Source: Lachnospiraceae bacterium (GTDB lineage: Bacteria; Bacillota; Clostridia; Lachnospirales; Lachnospiraceae). Taken from it: DNA of 34,480 bases. The notes below the pieces were generated by a model. That model was not told the origin of the DNA, did no database searches, and was given only the letters and a program-made list of their open reading frames with translations. The position numbers were made by a program, and so were the translations under genes. Of this stretch, positions 1 to 7,409 are shown one piece after another; within the stretch, counting starts at the first letter, position 1, and each line of letters starts with the position of its first letter. Location: the NCBI GenBank assembly GCA_028724245.1, contig JAQYDI010000006.1:1-34480 (forward strand), given 5' to 3'.

Positions 1-141
1 CGTCAGGTAACCATGAGTGCAGGTGCAGGCTTTATGGTAGCAATCACCGGCGCAATCATGAAGATGCCCGGTCTGCCCAAGGTTCCTGCAGCAGAACGTA
101 TCGACGTTGATTCCACAGGTAAGATTACCGGTCTGTTCTAA
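1..141 (+). CDS. fhs: Formate--tetrahydrofolate ligase, C-terminal end (partial)
   Basis: The window opens inside this gene; the last 46 codons are in frame 1 and end in TAA. The protein end ([35 protein letters not shown]) matches the highly conserved C-terminus of formyl-THF synthetase, which joins formate to THF using ATP at the start of the Wood-Ljungdahl methyl branch. The genes that follow carry out the next steps in order, which supports the call. No terminator is visible between it and fchA, so some read-through is possible, although fchA has its own promoter. The 5' part lies outside the window. Confidence 0.93.
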   Translation, partial: RQVTMSAGAGFMVAITGAIMKMPGLPKVPAAERIDVDSTGKITGLF

Positions 142-144
142 AAA

Positions 145-178
145 AGAGCGACAATATGCAGAAAGAGAGCGACAATAT
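145..178 (+). repeat. 13-bp direct repeat, copies 21 bp apart
   Basis: AGAGCGACAATAT occurs exactly at 145-157 and 166-178. The 21-bp period is two helical turns, so both copies would face the same side of the DNA. It sits between the fhs stop and the fchA promoter. A tandem regulator-binding site is an inference; no known operator is recognised. Confidence 0.5.
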
Positions 179-249
179 CCGCTTTCCTCATTTTGAAAAA
201 TAAATTTTTAACAAATTCACAGAAAAGTATAGAAGATTATCATTTTCTG

Positions 250-258
250 TGATATAAT
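250..258 (+). promoter_or_regulatory. Extended -10 promoter of fchA
   Basis: TGATATAAT is a perfect extended -10 (TG-n-TATAAT). No good -35 lies 17 bp upstream, which fits an extended -10 promoter. Transcription would start near 265 and give a leader of about 78 nt before fchA. Confidence 0.55.
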
Positions 259-270
259 TCCAGATAACTT

Positions 271-323
271 GGCGGTCTTCTGTAAAGAAGGCTGCCATGA
301 ATCGGAAATCCCCTGTGGATTTC
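271..323 (+). promoter_or_regulatory. Two hairpins in the fchA leader
   Basis: Hairpin 1 pairs 271-281 with 286-296 (11 bp, two G-U, GTAA loop). Hairpin 2 pairs 305-311 with 317-323 (7 bp, perfect) and ends just before the ribosome-binding site GGAGG at about 329-333. Neither has a T-run, so these look like mRNA-stability or translation-control structures rather than terminators. Confidence 0.45.
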
Positions 324-342
324 AGACCGGAGGTACAGTATT

Positions 343-972
343 ATGAAATTAGTACAGGCCAGCTGTGTTGGATTTGTAGATGAAACATTTTCAAAAGCTC
401 CCGTACCCGGCGGCGGCGGTGTCGCTGCTCTGGCCGGCGCACTTGGTACCGCTCTGGGCGGCATGGTGTGCAACCTGACTACAGGTAAGAAAAAATATGC
501 GCAGTACGAAGAAGATATTCAGCGTATCATGAAAGAAGCAGAAGCTCTGAAGAACAGACTTCTGGAACTGATTGATGAAGACGCGCAGAATTTCTTCCCT
601 CTGTCCAAAGCATATGGACTTCCCAAAAACACGGAAGAAGAGAAGAAGATTAAAGAAGAAACTCTTCAGAAATGTCTGAAGGTTGCAATTCAGGGTCCTG
701 TTGATATCATGAAAGTCTGCTATGACGCAATCAAGCTTCAGGAAGAACTGGTAGACAAGGGCTCCATGCTCGCTATTTCAGACGTTGGATGCGGCGTTCT
801 CCTGCTGAAGGGCGCTATGCAGAGCGGATGGCTGAATGTGGTTGTCAATCTGAACAGCATTACAGATGAAAAGTATGTAGCAGATTTGAGAGCAGAACTC
901 GTTCCTCTTATGGATGAAGGCTGCAGAATCTGTGATGAAGTGTATGAAAAGGTTCTGGCTAAATTAGGCTAG
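343..972 (+). CDS. fchA: Methenyl-THF cyclohydrolase (FTCD_C family)
   Basis: A 209-aa protein of the formiminotransferase-cyclodeaminase C-domain family. In acetogens these proteins act as 5,10-methenyl-THF cyclohydrolase, converting formyl-THF to methenyl-THF in the cytosol. The N-terminal SKAPVPGGGGVAALAGALG and GGMVCNLTTGKKKY are the family's glycine-rich folate-binding motifs, and the length matches the stand-alone form. Start ATG 343 follows GGAGG at good spacing. It lies between fhs and folD, as in the A. woodii methyl-branch cluster. Its presence fits the loss of the cyclohydrolase lysine in the neighbouring FolD. The gene has its own promoter and a structured leader. Confidence 0.88.
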   Translation: MKLVQASCVGFVDETFSKAPVPGGGGVAALAGALGTALGGMVCNLTTGKKKYAQYEEDIQRIMKEAEALKNRLLELIDEDAQNFFPLSKAYGLPKNTEEEKKIKEETLQKCLKVAIQGPVDIMKVCYDAIKLQEELVDKGSMLAISDVGCGVLLLKGAMQSGWLNVVVNLNSITDEKYVADLRAELVPLMDEGCRICDEVYEKVLAKLG

Positions 973-1027
973 ATCGGATCTGATTTTAAAATCATATACA
1001 TATTTATATTTAAGGAGGAGTCTCAAA

Positions 1028-2008
1028 ATGAGCGCTAAAGTATTAGATTGCAAATTAGTTGCACAGTCAATCAAAGACGAATGTAAGGCAGCAGCTGATG
1101 AATTAAAAGCAAAGGGTATTACTCCCAAGCTGGGTATCTTCCGTGTTGGTGCTAAAGGTCCCGACCTTTCCTATGAAAAAGGTGCTACAAAGACCATGAA
1201 CGAAGCTGGTATCGAAGTTCAGGTTTTCGAACTGCCTGCTGACGTATCTCAGGAAGAATACATTGAAAAATTCAAAGCTGTTAATGCAGATCCCGCTATT
1301 CATGGTATCCTTGCATTCCGTCCTCTGGACAACATTGACGAAAACGTTGCAATCGGCGAAAATATCAGCCCCTTAAAAGACGTTGACGCTTGTACAGCAG
1401 CTAACATGGGTAAACTGGTTATCAATGATCCCACAGGTCTGTACCCCTGTACAGCAAGTGCTATTGTAGAAGTTATCGACTACTATGCAGAAGAAATCAA
1501 AGAAGTTGCAAGAGCTAAATTTGAGCCCCTGCCGCTGGCAAAACCCGGACAGGAAGACGATGTTGCATGCGGTCTTGACGTATGTATCATCAACAACTCC
1601 AACGTTATCGGCAAACCTGTATCCATGATGCTGACAAACCGTTTTGCAACTGTATCAATCGTTCATCATCTGACACATCCCGAAATCAAGAACGAATATA
1701 CAAGAAGAGCTGACGTAGTTATCGCTGCTACACCTTTCAAGAATTCTGTAACTGCAGATATGATTAAAGAAGGCGCTGTAGTTATCGATGCTGCTGTAGT
1801 TAGAGAAAAAGCTTTTGACGCTGACGGCAACCCGATCATGAATGAAAAGACCGGACGTCAGAAGATCATTACCTTAGGCTGCTGCGCACCTGATGTTGAA
1901 GAAGTTGCAAGCTGGAAGACACCTGTTCCCGGCGTTGGCGCTATCACATCCGCACTGCTGGCTAAGAACCTGATCAAAGCCTGCAAACTGCAGAACGGTA
2001 TTAACTAA
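1028..2008 (+). CDS. folD: Methylene-THF dehydrogenase, MTD1-like, probably NAD-dependent and monofunctional
   Basis: A 326-aa FolD-superfamily protein, longer than common bifunctional FolD (about 285 aa). It oxidises or reduces between methenyl- and methylene-THF. SYEKGATKTMNEAGI aligns with the FolD motif SY-x3-K-x-K: Tyr49 and Lys55 are kept, but the catalytic lysine position (Tyr+4) is Ala53. The QLPLP glutamine is Phe97 (GILAFRPL). The GRS Arg that contacts the NADP 2'-phosphate is replaced (NNS, 189-191). KDVDA (117-121) and the VPGVGAIT tail are retained. These changes argue for an NAD-linked dehydrogenase without cyclohydrolase activity, as known for yeast Mtd1 and the A. woodii enzyme. 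Start ATG 1028 follows AAGGAGGAG. It is 55 bp after fchA. Confidence 0.88.
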   Translation: MSAKVLDCKLVAQSIKDECKAAADELKAKGITPKLGIFRVGAKGPDLSYEKGATKTMNEAGIEVQVFELPADVSQEEYIEKFKAVNADPAIHGILAFRPLDNIDENVAIGENISPLKDVDACTAANMGKLVINDPTGLYPCTASAIVEVIDYYAEEIKEVARAKFEPLPLAKPGQEDDVACGLDVCIINNSNVIGKPVSMMLTNRFATVSIVHHLTHPEIKNEYTRRADVVIAATPFKNSVTADMIKEGAVVIDAAVVREKAFDADGNPIMNEKTGRQKIITLGCCAPDVEEVASWKTPVPGVGAITSALLAKNLIKACKLQNGIN

Positions 2009-2019
2009 TTGTGTTATTT

Positions 2020-2084
2020 ACCGGATCAGTGCAGATCCGGTGGATATAAGCTTCAGGGGGAACCGGGACAGATTCTGTTCCGGT
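2020..2084 (+). promoter_or_regulatory. Two hairpins between folD and rnfC2
   Basis: Hairpin 1 pairs 2020-2027 with 2034-2041 (8 bp perfect, ACCGGATC arm). Hairpin 2 pairs 2062-2071 with 2075-2084 (10 bp, one G-U, 3-nt loop). Neither is followed by a U-tract. They may protect or process the polycistronic mRNA and set the ratio of dehydrogenase to reductase; that role is inferred. Confidence 0.45.
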
Positions 2085-2124
2085 ATCTCCCGGCAGAAAT
2101 AAAATTCACAGAAAGGAGACAAAT

Positions 2125-4095
2125 GTGAATTATCCCAAGTTTGTTTTAAAAGACAAAGCTGAACTGGATGCACTGTTAGCTGATAAAGATAATCTGTTTG
2201 TTGTTTCCTGTAATAAGTGTTTCAAGGAAATTGAAACAACTGAAGAACCGGAAGCAGCAGAGTTTATTCAGCTGGCAACGGAACAGGGAAAGAAAATTAC
2301 CGGTTCCGTTCAGGTTGATTTCCTGTGTAATTCAGTTCTGACTGAAAAGAAACTGGCAGATGTAATTCCTGAAGGAACTGAATACATTGTAACGATCGCA
2401 TGCGGTCTTGGTATTCAGACAGTTGCTGCCCAGAAGGATATTCCGATTATTGCAGCTACAAACTCCCTGAATTACATTGGCCATCATGGTATGGCATTAA
2501 CCAACAAGACATGCGGTGCATGTGCTCAGTGTTATCTGAACCTGACCGGAGGTATTTGTCCTATCGTTGATTGTACAAAGAGCCTGCTGAATGGTCAGTG
2601 TGGTGGTGCCAAGAATGGCAAGTGTGAAATTGATCCCAAGAAAGACTGCGCATGGGAGAATATTTACCAGCGTCTCGAAAAACAGGGTCGTCAGCAGGAA
2701 TTCATCGATCAGCCTGTTCAGCTGCGTGACTATTCCAAGATCAACCACAAGGTTATCACAGAATATGTAAAGGCTGTTCGTGAAAATCGTCTGGAAGGTT
2801 TCTACGGCGGTGTTCATCCCTGCGAACGTAAGGAATTTACAGAGCATGTTGCTCTGCAGAGATTCCCTGAACCGGAAGAAGTTGTTATCCCTACATCCAT
2901 GCACGTGGGTGCTCCTGCAACTCCCATTGTTGCTGTAGGTGATTATGTAAAAGTCGGTCAGAAGATTGCAGAAGCTTCTGCATTCATCAGTGCCAATGTA
3001 CACTCCAGCGTAAGCGGTACTGTAACAGCAGTTGAACCCCGTTTACATTCCAATGGCAAAGAAGTTGTTTCCATCGTTATCAAGAGCGACGGAAAGAATG
3101 AATTACATGAATCTGTACAGCCGGCTGGAAAGAGTCTGGATGAACTGACAAAAGAAGAAATCGTTGAAATCGTTAAGGAAAAAGGTATCACCGGTATGGG
3201 TGGTGCAGGATTCCCTACATACGTAAAACTTATGCCCGGCAAGCCTATTGATTATGTTCTCATTAACGGCAGTGAATGTGAACCTCTGCTTACAGCGGAT
3301 CACAGAGCACTTCTTGAGTTCACAGATGAAATTCTGTTTGGTCTGAAGGCTATTATGAAGGCAGTTGATGCTCCTAAGGGTATCATCGTGATTGAAAACA
3401 ATAAACCTGATGCAATCGAAGCGATGAAAGCCAAGATTGAAGGCATCGAAAACATCGAAGTTTGTGAAGCAGCTACCCAGTACCCTCAGGGCGCTGAAAA
3501 GATGATCATCAAACGTGCTGTTAATCGTCAGGTTCCCAGCGGCAAGCTTCCTGCAGATGTAGGCTGCGTAGTCAGCAACATCAGTACAGCAATCGCTATT
3601 TCTGATGCAATCCAGAAGGGTATGCCTCTGGTAGAACGTATTGTTACCATTACCGGTGAGCGCATGTTACGCAAAGCAAATTATATCGTTAAGATCGGTA
3701 CAAACGTACAGGATCTGATCGATTACTGCGGCGGCACCACAGGTGAAGATGTAACTATTAAGATGGGCGGTCCTATGATGGGTGCAGTTCTGACCAATAC
3801 AGAAGTTCCCGTTATCAAAGGTACGAACGGTGTGATCGCTGTTCCTACCGATCATACACAGGAAGTTGCATGTATCAAGTGTGGCCGTTGTGTAGATGTC
3901 TGTCCTATGGAGCTTGCTCCTCTTAACTTTGCAAAATACGTGGATGAAGGTAATGCACAGGCTCTTCTGGATGCCAATATCATGGATTGTTTCCAGTGCC
4001 GCTGCTGCGAATACATCTGTTCATCCAAGATCCCGTTGGTAACTAAGATTGGTGTCGGCAAGACAATGGTTATGGAGATGAAGAAAAAATGTTAA
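2125..4095 (+). CDS. rnfC2: RnfC2: MetV-like domain fused to an RnfC-like NADH-binding subunit
   Basis: A 656-aa cytosolic subunit of the methylene-THF reductase complex. Residues 1-200 are a MetV-like cysteine-rich domain (CGACAQC near 130-136, GGICPIVDC, CGGAKNGKC), paralogous to the next gene. From about residue 228 it is RnfC-like: GGVHP, an RnfC barrel, GITGMGGAGFPTYVKL, NGSECEPLLTADH, then two 4Fe-4S motifs (Cys583/586/589/593 and Cys622/625/628/632). In A. woodii RnfC2 forms a complex with MetV and MetF and is thought to bring in NADH. The start is GTG 2125: the ATG two bases earlier is followed at once by TGA. RBS AAAGGAG at 2112-2118. The stop overlaps the metV start by 7 nt, so the two are probably translationally coupled. 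Confidence 0.88.
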   Translation: MNYPKFVLKDKAELDALLADKDNLFVVSCNKCFKEIETTEEPEAAEFIQLATEQGKKITGSVQVDFLCNSVLTEKKLADVIPEGTEYIVTIACGLGIQTVAAQKDIPIIAATNSLNYIGHHGMALTNKTCGACAQCYLNLTGGICPIVDCTKSLLNGQCGGAKNGKCEIDPKKDCAWENIYQRLEKQGRQQEFIDQPVQLRDYSKINHKVITEYVKAVRENRLEGFYGGVHPCERKEFTEHVALQRFPEPEEVVIPTSMHVGAPATPIVAVGDYVKVGQKIAEASAFISANVHSSVSGTVTAVEPRLHSNGKEVVSIVIKSDGKNELHESVQPAGKSLDELTKEEIVEIVKEKGITGMGGAGFPTYVKLMPGKPIDYVLINGSECEPLLTADHRALLEFTDEILFGLKAIMKAVDAPKGIIVIENNKPDAIEAMKAKIEGIENIEVCEAATQYPQGAEKMIIKRAVNRQVPSGKLPADVGCVVSNISTAIAISDAIQKGMPLVERIVTITGERMLRKANYIVKIGTNVQDLIDYCGGTTGEDVTIKMGGPMMGAVLTNTEVPVIKGTNGVIAVPTDHTQEVACIKCGRCVDVCPMELAPLNFAKYVDEGNAQALLDANIMDCFQCRCCEYICSSKIPLVTKIGVGKTMVMEMKKKC

Positions 4096-4727
4096 TGACA
4101 ACCTTAAAATCCAGAGAAGCCATTGCATCGCTGGTAGACGGCAAAGCTTTCATTATCAACTGCCACGGATGCAAGGAAGTAGGTTTTCCTGAAGCAGAAG
4201 CAAATGAACTGGAAAAGGAACTTTGTGATGCAGGAAAAGTAACTGGTATTATGACAACAGATTACATCTGTAATCCTGAGAATTTAAAACTTCGTTTGAA
4301 AGCATATATTCCCCAGATCGAGGAGGCAGACACGATTCTGATTCTCTCCTGTGGTGTGGGTGTACAGACTGTTGCTGAAATTTTTGAAGATAAGAAAGTA
4401 TGCGCTGCATGCGATACAATCGAACTCCCCGGTTATCAGGGTGTAACTGCACTGGAAGTAGATTGTGATCAGTGCGGTGAATGTTTCCTGAATATAACCG
4501 GTGGTATCTGCCCGATTACTGCTTGTTCCAAGAGTCTTGTTAACGGACCCTGCGGCGGTACAAAAGAAGGCAAATGCGAAGTTGATTCTAATATGGAATG
4601 TGGTTGGGAAAGAATTTACAGACGCCTTGAGGCTCAGGGTCGTTTAGACGTTCTTAAGAAGTGTCCTACCAAGCTGCATGACTTCTCAACAGTTAAAGCA
4701 ACAGGTGCATGTAAACAGTCAGAATAA
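4089..4727 (+). CDS. metV: Methylene-THF reductase zinc/iron-sulfur subunit MetV
   Basis: A 212-aa MetV-family protein, the small subunit that activates MetF in acetogen-type methylene-THF reductase. It carries cysteine clusters at C126/C129/C132 (CDQCGEC), C141 (GGICP), C146, C155 (CGG), C163 and C171, which fit Zn or Fe-S binding. The start at 4089 lies inside the end of rnfC2; an in-frame ATG at 4095 is also possible, but GGAG at 4074-4077 suits 4089 better. The protein resembles the first 200 residues of RnfC2, so the two probably arose by duplication. metF follows 38 bp downstream. Confidence 0.87.
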   Translation: MLMTTLKSREAIASLVDGKAFIINCHGCKEVGFPEAEANELEKELCDAGKVTGIMTTDYICNPENLKLRLKAYIPQIEEADTILILSCGVGVQTVAEIFEDKKVCAACDTIELPGYQGVTALEVDCDQCGECFLNITGGICPITACSKSLVNGPCGGTKEGKCEVDSNMECGWERIYRRLEAQGRLDVLKKCPTKLHDFSTVKATGACKQSE

Positions 4728-4765
4728 ATAATCATAGAACTGAAATATGTTAGGAGCAGTGAAAA

Positions 4766-5644
4766 ATGAAAATTACAGAATTGTTTAAACAGGGAGAATT
4801 TGTTATCTCCGCAGAAGTTGGCCCGCCCAAGGGATGTCATGCTGACGAACTGATTGAAGATGCTAAAAAATATCTTACGAATGTTCATGCAATCAACGTA
4901 ACTGATAATCAGTCATCTGTAATGCGTCTTGGTTCTCTTGCAGTTTGTAAAGCTCTGAAAGATGAAGGCTTTAATCCTATCTTCCAGATGACCTGCCGTG
5001 ACAGAAACAGACTTGCACTGCAGTCAGACCTGCTCAGTGCTGCAATGTTCGGTATTGACAACGTACTGGCACTGACCGGTGACCATACATTTATCGGTGA
5101 TCATCCTCAGGCTAAGCCTGTATTCGACCTTGACTCCGCTTCCCTTCTGTACACAATGTGCCAGCTGGAACAGGGCAAGGATCTTGCAGGTCTTGATCTG
5201 GTAGGGGAAGCTCCCTCTTTCGCAAAGGGTGCTGTAGTATCTCCCTGCAGCGACTCCGTAGATGCACAGCTTGTAAAGATGGAACGTAAGATCGCTGCAG
5301 GCGCAGAATTCTTCCAGACTCAGGCTGTATTCGATTCAGAGCAGTTTATCAAGTTCATGGAAAAAGCAAAACAGTTTGGTAAGCCCGTTCAGCTGGGTAT
5401 CATCATTCCCAAGTCTGTTGGTATGTGCCGTTTCATGAACGGCAATGTAGCTGGTGTATCTATTCCTGAATCTATCTTCGATGAACTGAAGGCTGACAAG
5501 GAAAAGACAAAAGCTGGTATTACCGGTATCGAAATCGCTGCACGTATCATTCGTGAATGTAAACCTTACTGCCAGGGTGTTCATATCATGACACTTGGTT
5601 GGGAAGACAAGATCCCCGCTCTGCTGGAGCAGGCAGGTATCTAA
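4766..5644 (+). CDS. metF: 5,10-methylenetetrahydrofolate reductase
   Basis: A 292-aa TIM-barrel flavoprotein that reduces methylene-THF to methyl-THF, the last THF step before the methyl group passes to the corrinoid protein. Family features include SAEVGPPKG near the N-terminus, FQMTCRDRNR (substrate/FAD region), ALTGDH, FFQTQAVFD and GIIIPKS. The length is that of the short bacterial and acetogen MetF without a C-terminal regulatory domain. ATG 4766 follows AGGAGCAG. It is the last gene of the rnfC2-metV-metF operon and is followed by a strong terminator. Confidence 0.93.
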   Translation: MKITELFKQGEFVISAEVGPPKGCHADELIEDAKKYLTNVHAINVTDNQSSVMRLGSLAVCKALKDEGFNPIFQMTCRDRNRLALQSDLLSAAMFGIDNVLALTGDHTFIGDHPQAKPVFDLDSASLLYTMCQLEQGKDLAGLDLVGEAPSFAKGAVVSPCSDSVDAQLVKMERKIAAGAEFFQTQAVFDSEQFIKFMEKAKQFGKPVQLGIIIPKSVGMCRFMNGNVAGVSIPESIFDELKADKEKTKAGITGIEIAARIIRECKPYCQGVHIMTLGWEDKIPALLEQAGI

Positions 5645-5693
5645 TCTGATTTCTATTTGTGTGCATCCGGCTGTGTAGTCGGAACGTAATCAT

Positions 5694-5745
5694 ATGGCAC
5701 AGTACATGTAATAGATTTATTCATGTACTGTGTCATTTTGTTATT
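5694..5745 (+). terminator. Rho-independent terminator after metF
   Basis: Arms 5694-5708 and 5722-5736 give about 15 bp (11 perfect plus outer pairs including one G-U) with a 13-nt loop, then a T-rich ATTTTGTTATT tract. It closes the Wood-Ljungdahl operon. Confidence 0.75.
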
Positions 5746-5763
5746 GTTCAGAGCCAGGCAGAT
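5744..5763 (+). repeat. Dispersed repeat, arm copy A
   Basis: TTGTTCAGAGCCAGGCAGAT matches 18 of 20 bases of the left arm of the cloverleaf element at 31088-31107. It lies just behind the metF terminator and has no matching right arm nearby, so it looks like a half or decayed copy. Confidence 0.5.
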
Positions 5764-5816
5764 CCATTATTATTAAAAAAGGTATATAAGGTTATGTCTT
5801 CTTTAATATTTTACAC

Positions 5817-5845
5817 TTGACCACAGAGCAGATTAATGCTAATCT
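5817..5845 (+). promoter_or_regulatory. Candidate gcvH promoter
   Basis: TTGACC, a 17-bp spacer, then TAATCT, about 80 bp before the gcvH start and downstream of the metF terminator. The -10 is imperfect. The AT-rich region 5645-5925 holds nothing else beyond the terminator and repeat already listed. Confidence 0.35.
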
Positions 5846-5925
5846 TTATTTAGTTAAAAACGTTTCAGCACGTTTTCGGTTTGCGCAGACCGGTCGATAT
5901 TTTATCATTAAAGGAGACTGATATT

Positions 5926-6306
5926 ATGAGTAATATTCCTGATGAATTAAAGTATACCAGGGATCATGTGTGGGTTCAGGTGGAAGGTGATGTAGCAGTT
6001 ATAGGCGTTACGGATTATGCTCAGGAACAACTGGGTGATATTCTGTTTGTAACGCTTCCTGAAGCGGATGAAGATATTTCTGCGGGAGATGTTTTCACAG
6101 AGCTGGAATCTTCAAGGACAACACTGGAAGCTGCAGCGCCTGTAAGCGGAACGATTATTGAATCCAATGAAGAACTGGATGATTCACCTGAACTGATCAA
6201 CGAAGATGCATACGAGAACTGGATCGTTAAGGTCAAATTATCCGATGATTCCGAACTGGATGAATTGCTGTCAGCGGATGAATACGAAGCAGTTCTGGAG
6301 GAGTAA
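5926..6306 (+). CDS. gcvH: GcvH-like protein lacking the lipoyl lysine
   Basis: A 126-aa full-length glycine cleavage H-protein fold (DELKYTRDHVWV at the N-terminus, GVTDYAQEQLGDILFVTLPE, PVSGTIIESNEEL, ENWIVKVKL, acidic C-terminus). H-protein normally carries lipoate on the lysine of ESVKA; here the aligned segment is ESSRTT, with Arg64 (codon AGG) in place of Lys. The protein therefore cannot be lipoylated at the usual site. Start ATG 5926 follows AAGGAG at 5911-5916; an upstream in-frame TTG at 5881 is unlikely. It has its own terminators and probably its own promoter, and lies 281 bp after metF. gcvH and lpdA genes occur beside Wood-Ljungdahl genes in several acetogens. The function of a lysine-less form is not known to me. 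Confidence 0.85.
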   Translation: MSNIPDELKYTRDHVWVQVEGDVAVIGVTDYAQEQLGDILFVTLPEADEDISAGDVFTELESSRTTLEAAAPVSGTIIESNEELDDSPELINEDAYENWIVKVKLSDDSELDELLSADEYEAVLEE

Positions 6307-6369
6307 TTCAGATTTCTTTACCTGTAAAACAGAAAGGCTGTATGAAAGGTTTTGTATGAAGGACGCAGG

Positions 6370-6410
6370 CCTGCTCCTGACTGGCTGCAGCAGGAAGCAG
6401 GTATTTTTAT
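6370..6410 (+). terminator. Terminator after gcvH, first of two
   Basis: CCTGCTCCTG (6370-6379) pairs with CAGGAAGCAGG (6391-6401) with one bulge, followed by TATTTTTAT. Confidence 0.6.
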
Positions 6411-6415
6411 ATGAA

Positions 6416-6450
6416 AGAGGTGTATCCCTGGGTATGCCTCTTTTTATTAT
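6416..6450 (+). terminator. Terminator after gcvH, second of two
   Basis: AGAGGTGTA (6416-6424) pairs with TATGCCTCT (6433-6441; two G-U) and is followed by a T-rich tract. Tandem terminators insulate gcvH from the next operon. Confidence 0.6.
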
Positions 6451-6573
6451 TGCGCAGATGACGATTATTGACATGTTTCGGCAATGATGATAAACTCACC
6501 TATGGCAGATATCACATGCAGGATATGAACAATCTGCATAAATCTGATGGATGAAAATAACAGGGAGAATAAC

Positions 6574-7374
6574 ATGGCAGAGAAAAGAAAAGCATTGTTT
6601 TTTGATATTGATGGTACAATTTTAAGTGAAAAGAATGGTAAAGTGCCGGAGAGCGCGGTACGGGCTATCCGTGAGGCACGGGAAGCCGGTCATCTGACTT
6701 TTATCAATACAGGGAGGACCAGAGCCTGTGTGCCGTCAAAGGTTTCCAGTGTGGGATTTGACGGTATTCTCTGCGGCTGCGGGACGGAGATCGTATATCA
6801 CGGAGAGAGTGTAAGTCACGATGGATTAACTTCAGATTTCTGCAGGGAGATTGCAGCAGCTGTGAAAAAAGCAGATGTAGGTGCCATACTGGAGGGTGAA
6901 GAATTCTACTTTGCGGTACCGGACCGGCCGGGGTTTGCCTATCTGAAAAACGGCGGAGCGCTGAAAGAAGACGGAGAGATGATTCTGCATTTCGACTGGG
7001 TTCCGGAAGATACTTTTTTTGATAAACTGGTGATCTGGACAGATGAAATGAGCCGTGAAGAGATTGTTTTTGATCTGGTACGTGATAAGATGGATATTAT
7101 CGTGCGGGATAAGAATTTCTATGAACTGGTTCCCAAAGGATTTACCAAAGCCGGAGCAATCCGGAAGATCCAGGAGATGTTTCATATCGATCTGGAGGAT
7201 ACTTATGTTTTTGGTGACAGCAGCAATGACCTGTCCATGTTTGAATACTGTCCCAATGCCGTTGCCATGAAGGAACATGATCCGGTACTGGATCCTTATA
7301 CCAGCTACGTAACCGATACGGTGGAGAATGACGGTATCTGGAAGGCGATGAAAGTGCTGAAGCTGATTCCCTGA
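6574..7374 (+). CDS. HAD-superfamily hydrolase, Cof/IIB type
   Basis: A 266-aa sugar-phosphate or nucleotide phosphatase-like protein. Motif I is FFDIDGTI (nucleophile Asp11 and Asp13), FINTGR is motif II, a lysine lies in the KGFTKAGAI region (motif III), and GDSSNDLSMF near residue 214 is motif IV. The cap between motifs II and III matches Cof-type (IIB) enzymes. I start at ATG 6574 because AGGGAG (6562-6567) is well spaced; the in-frame ATG 6547 adds nine residues without a good RBS. The PucR regulator follows after 35 bp, so they may be co-transcribed. The substrate cannot be named. Confidence 0.85.
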   Translation: MAEKRKALFFDIDGTILSEKNGKVPESAVRAIREAREAGHLTFINTGRTRACVPSKVSSVGFDGILCGCGTEIVYHGESVSHDGLTSDFCREIAAAVKKADVGAILEGEEFYFAVPDRPGFAYLKNGGALKEDGEMILHFDWVPEDTFFDKLVIWTDEMSREEIVFDLVRDKMDIIVRDKNFYELVPKGFTKAGAIRKIQEMFHIDLEDTYVFGDSSNDLSMFEYCPNAVAMKEHDPVLDPYTSYVTDTVENDGIWKAMKVLKLIP

Positions 7375-7409
7375 TGGAATGATATGATATCAGGGGAAAG
7401 GAGGACTGT

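Noticed and set aside
2497-3003. Long open frames on the minus strand inside rnfC2 and other strong genes (for example 168 codons here).
   Set aside because: They are antisense shadows of codon-biased genes, with no RBS and no family similarity.
6206-6487. A 93-codon frame running from inside gcvH through its terminators.
   Set aside because: It overlaps gcvH out of frame and crosses two terminator hairpins.
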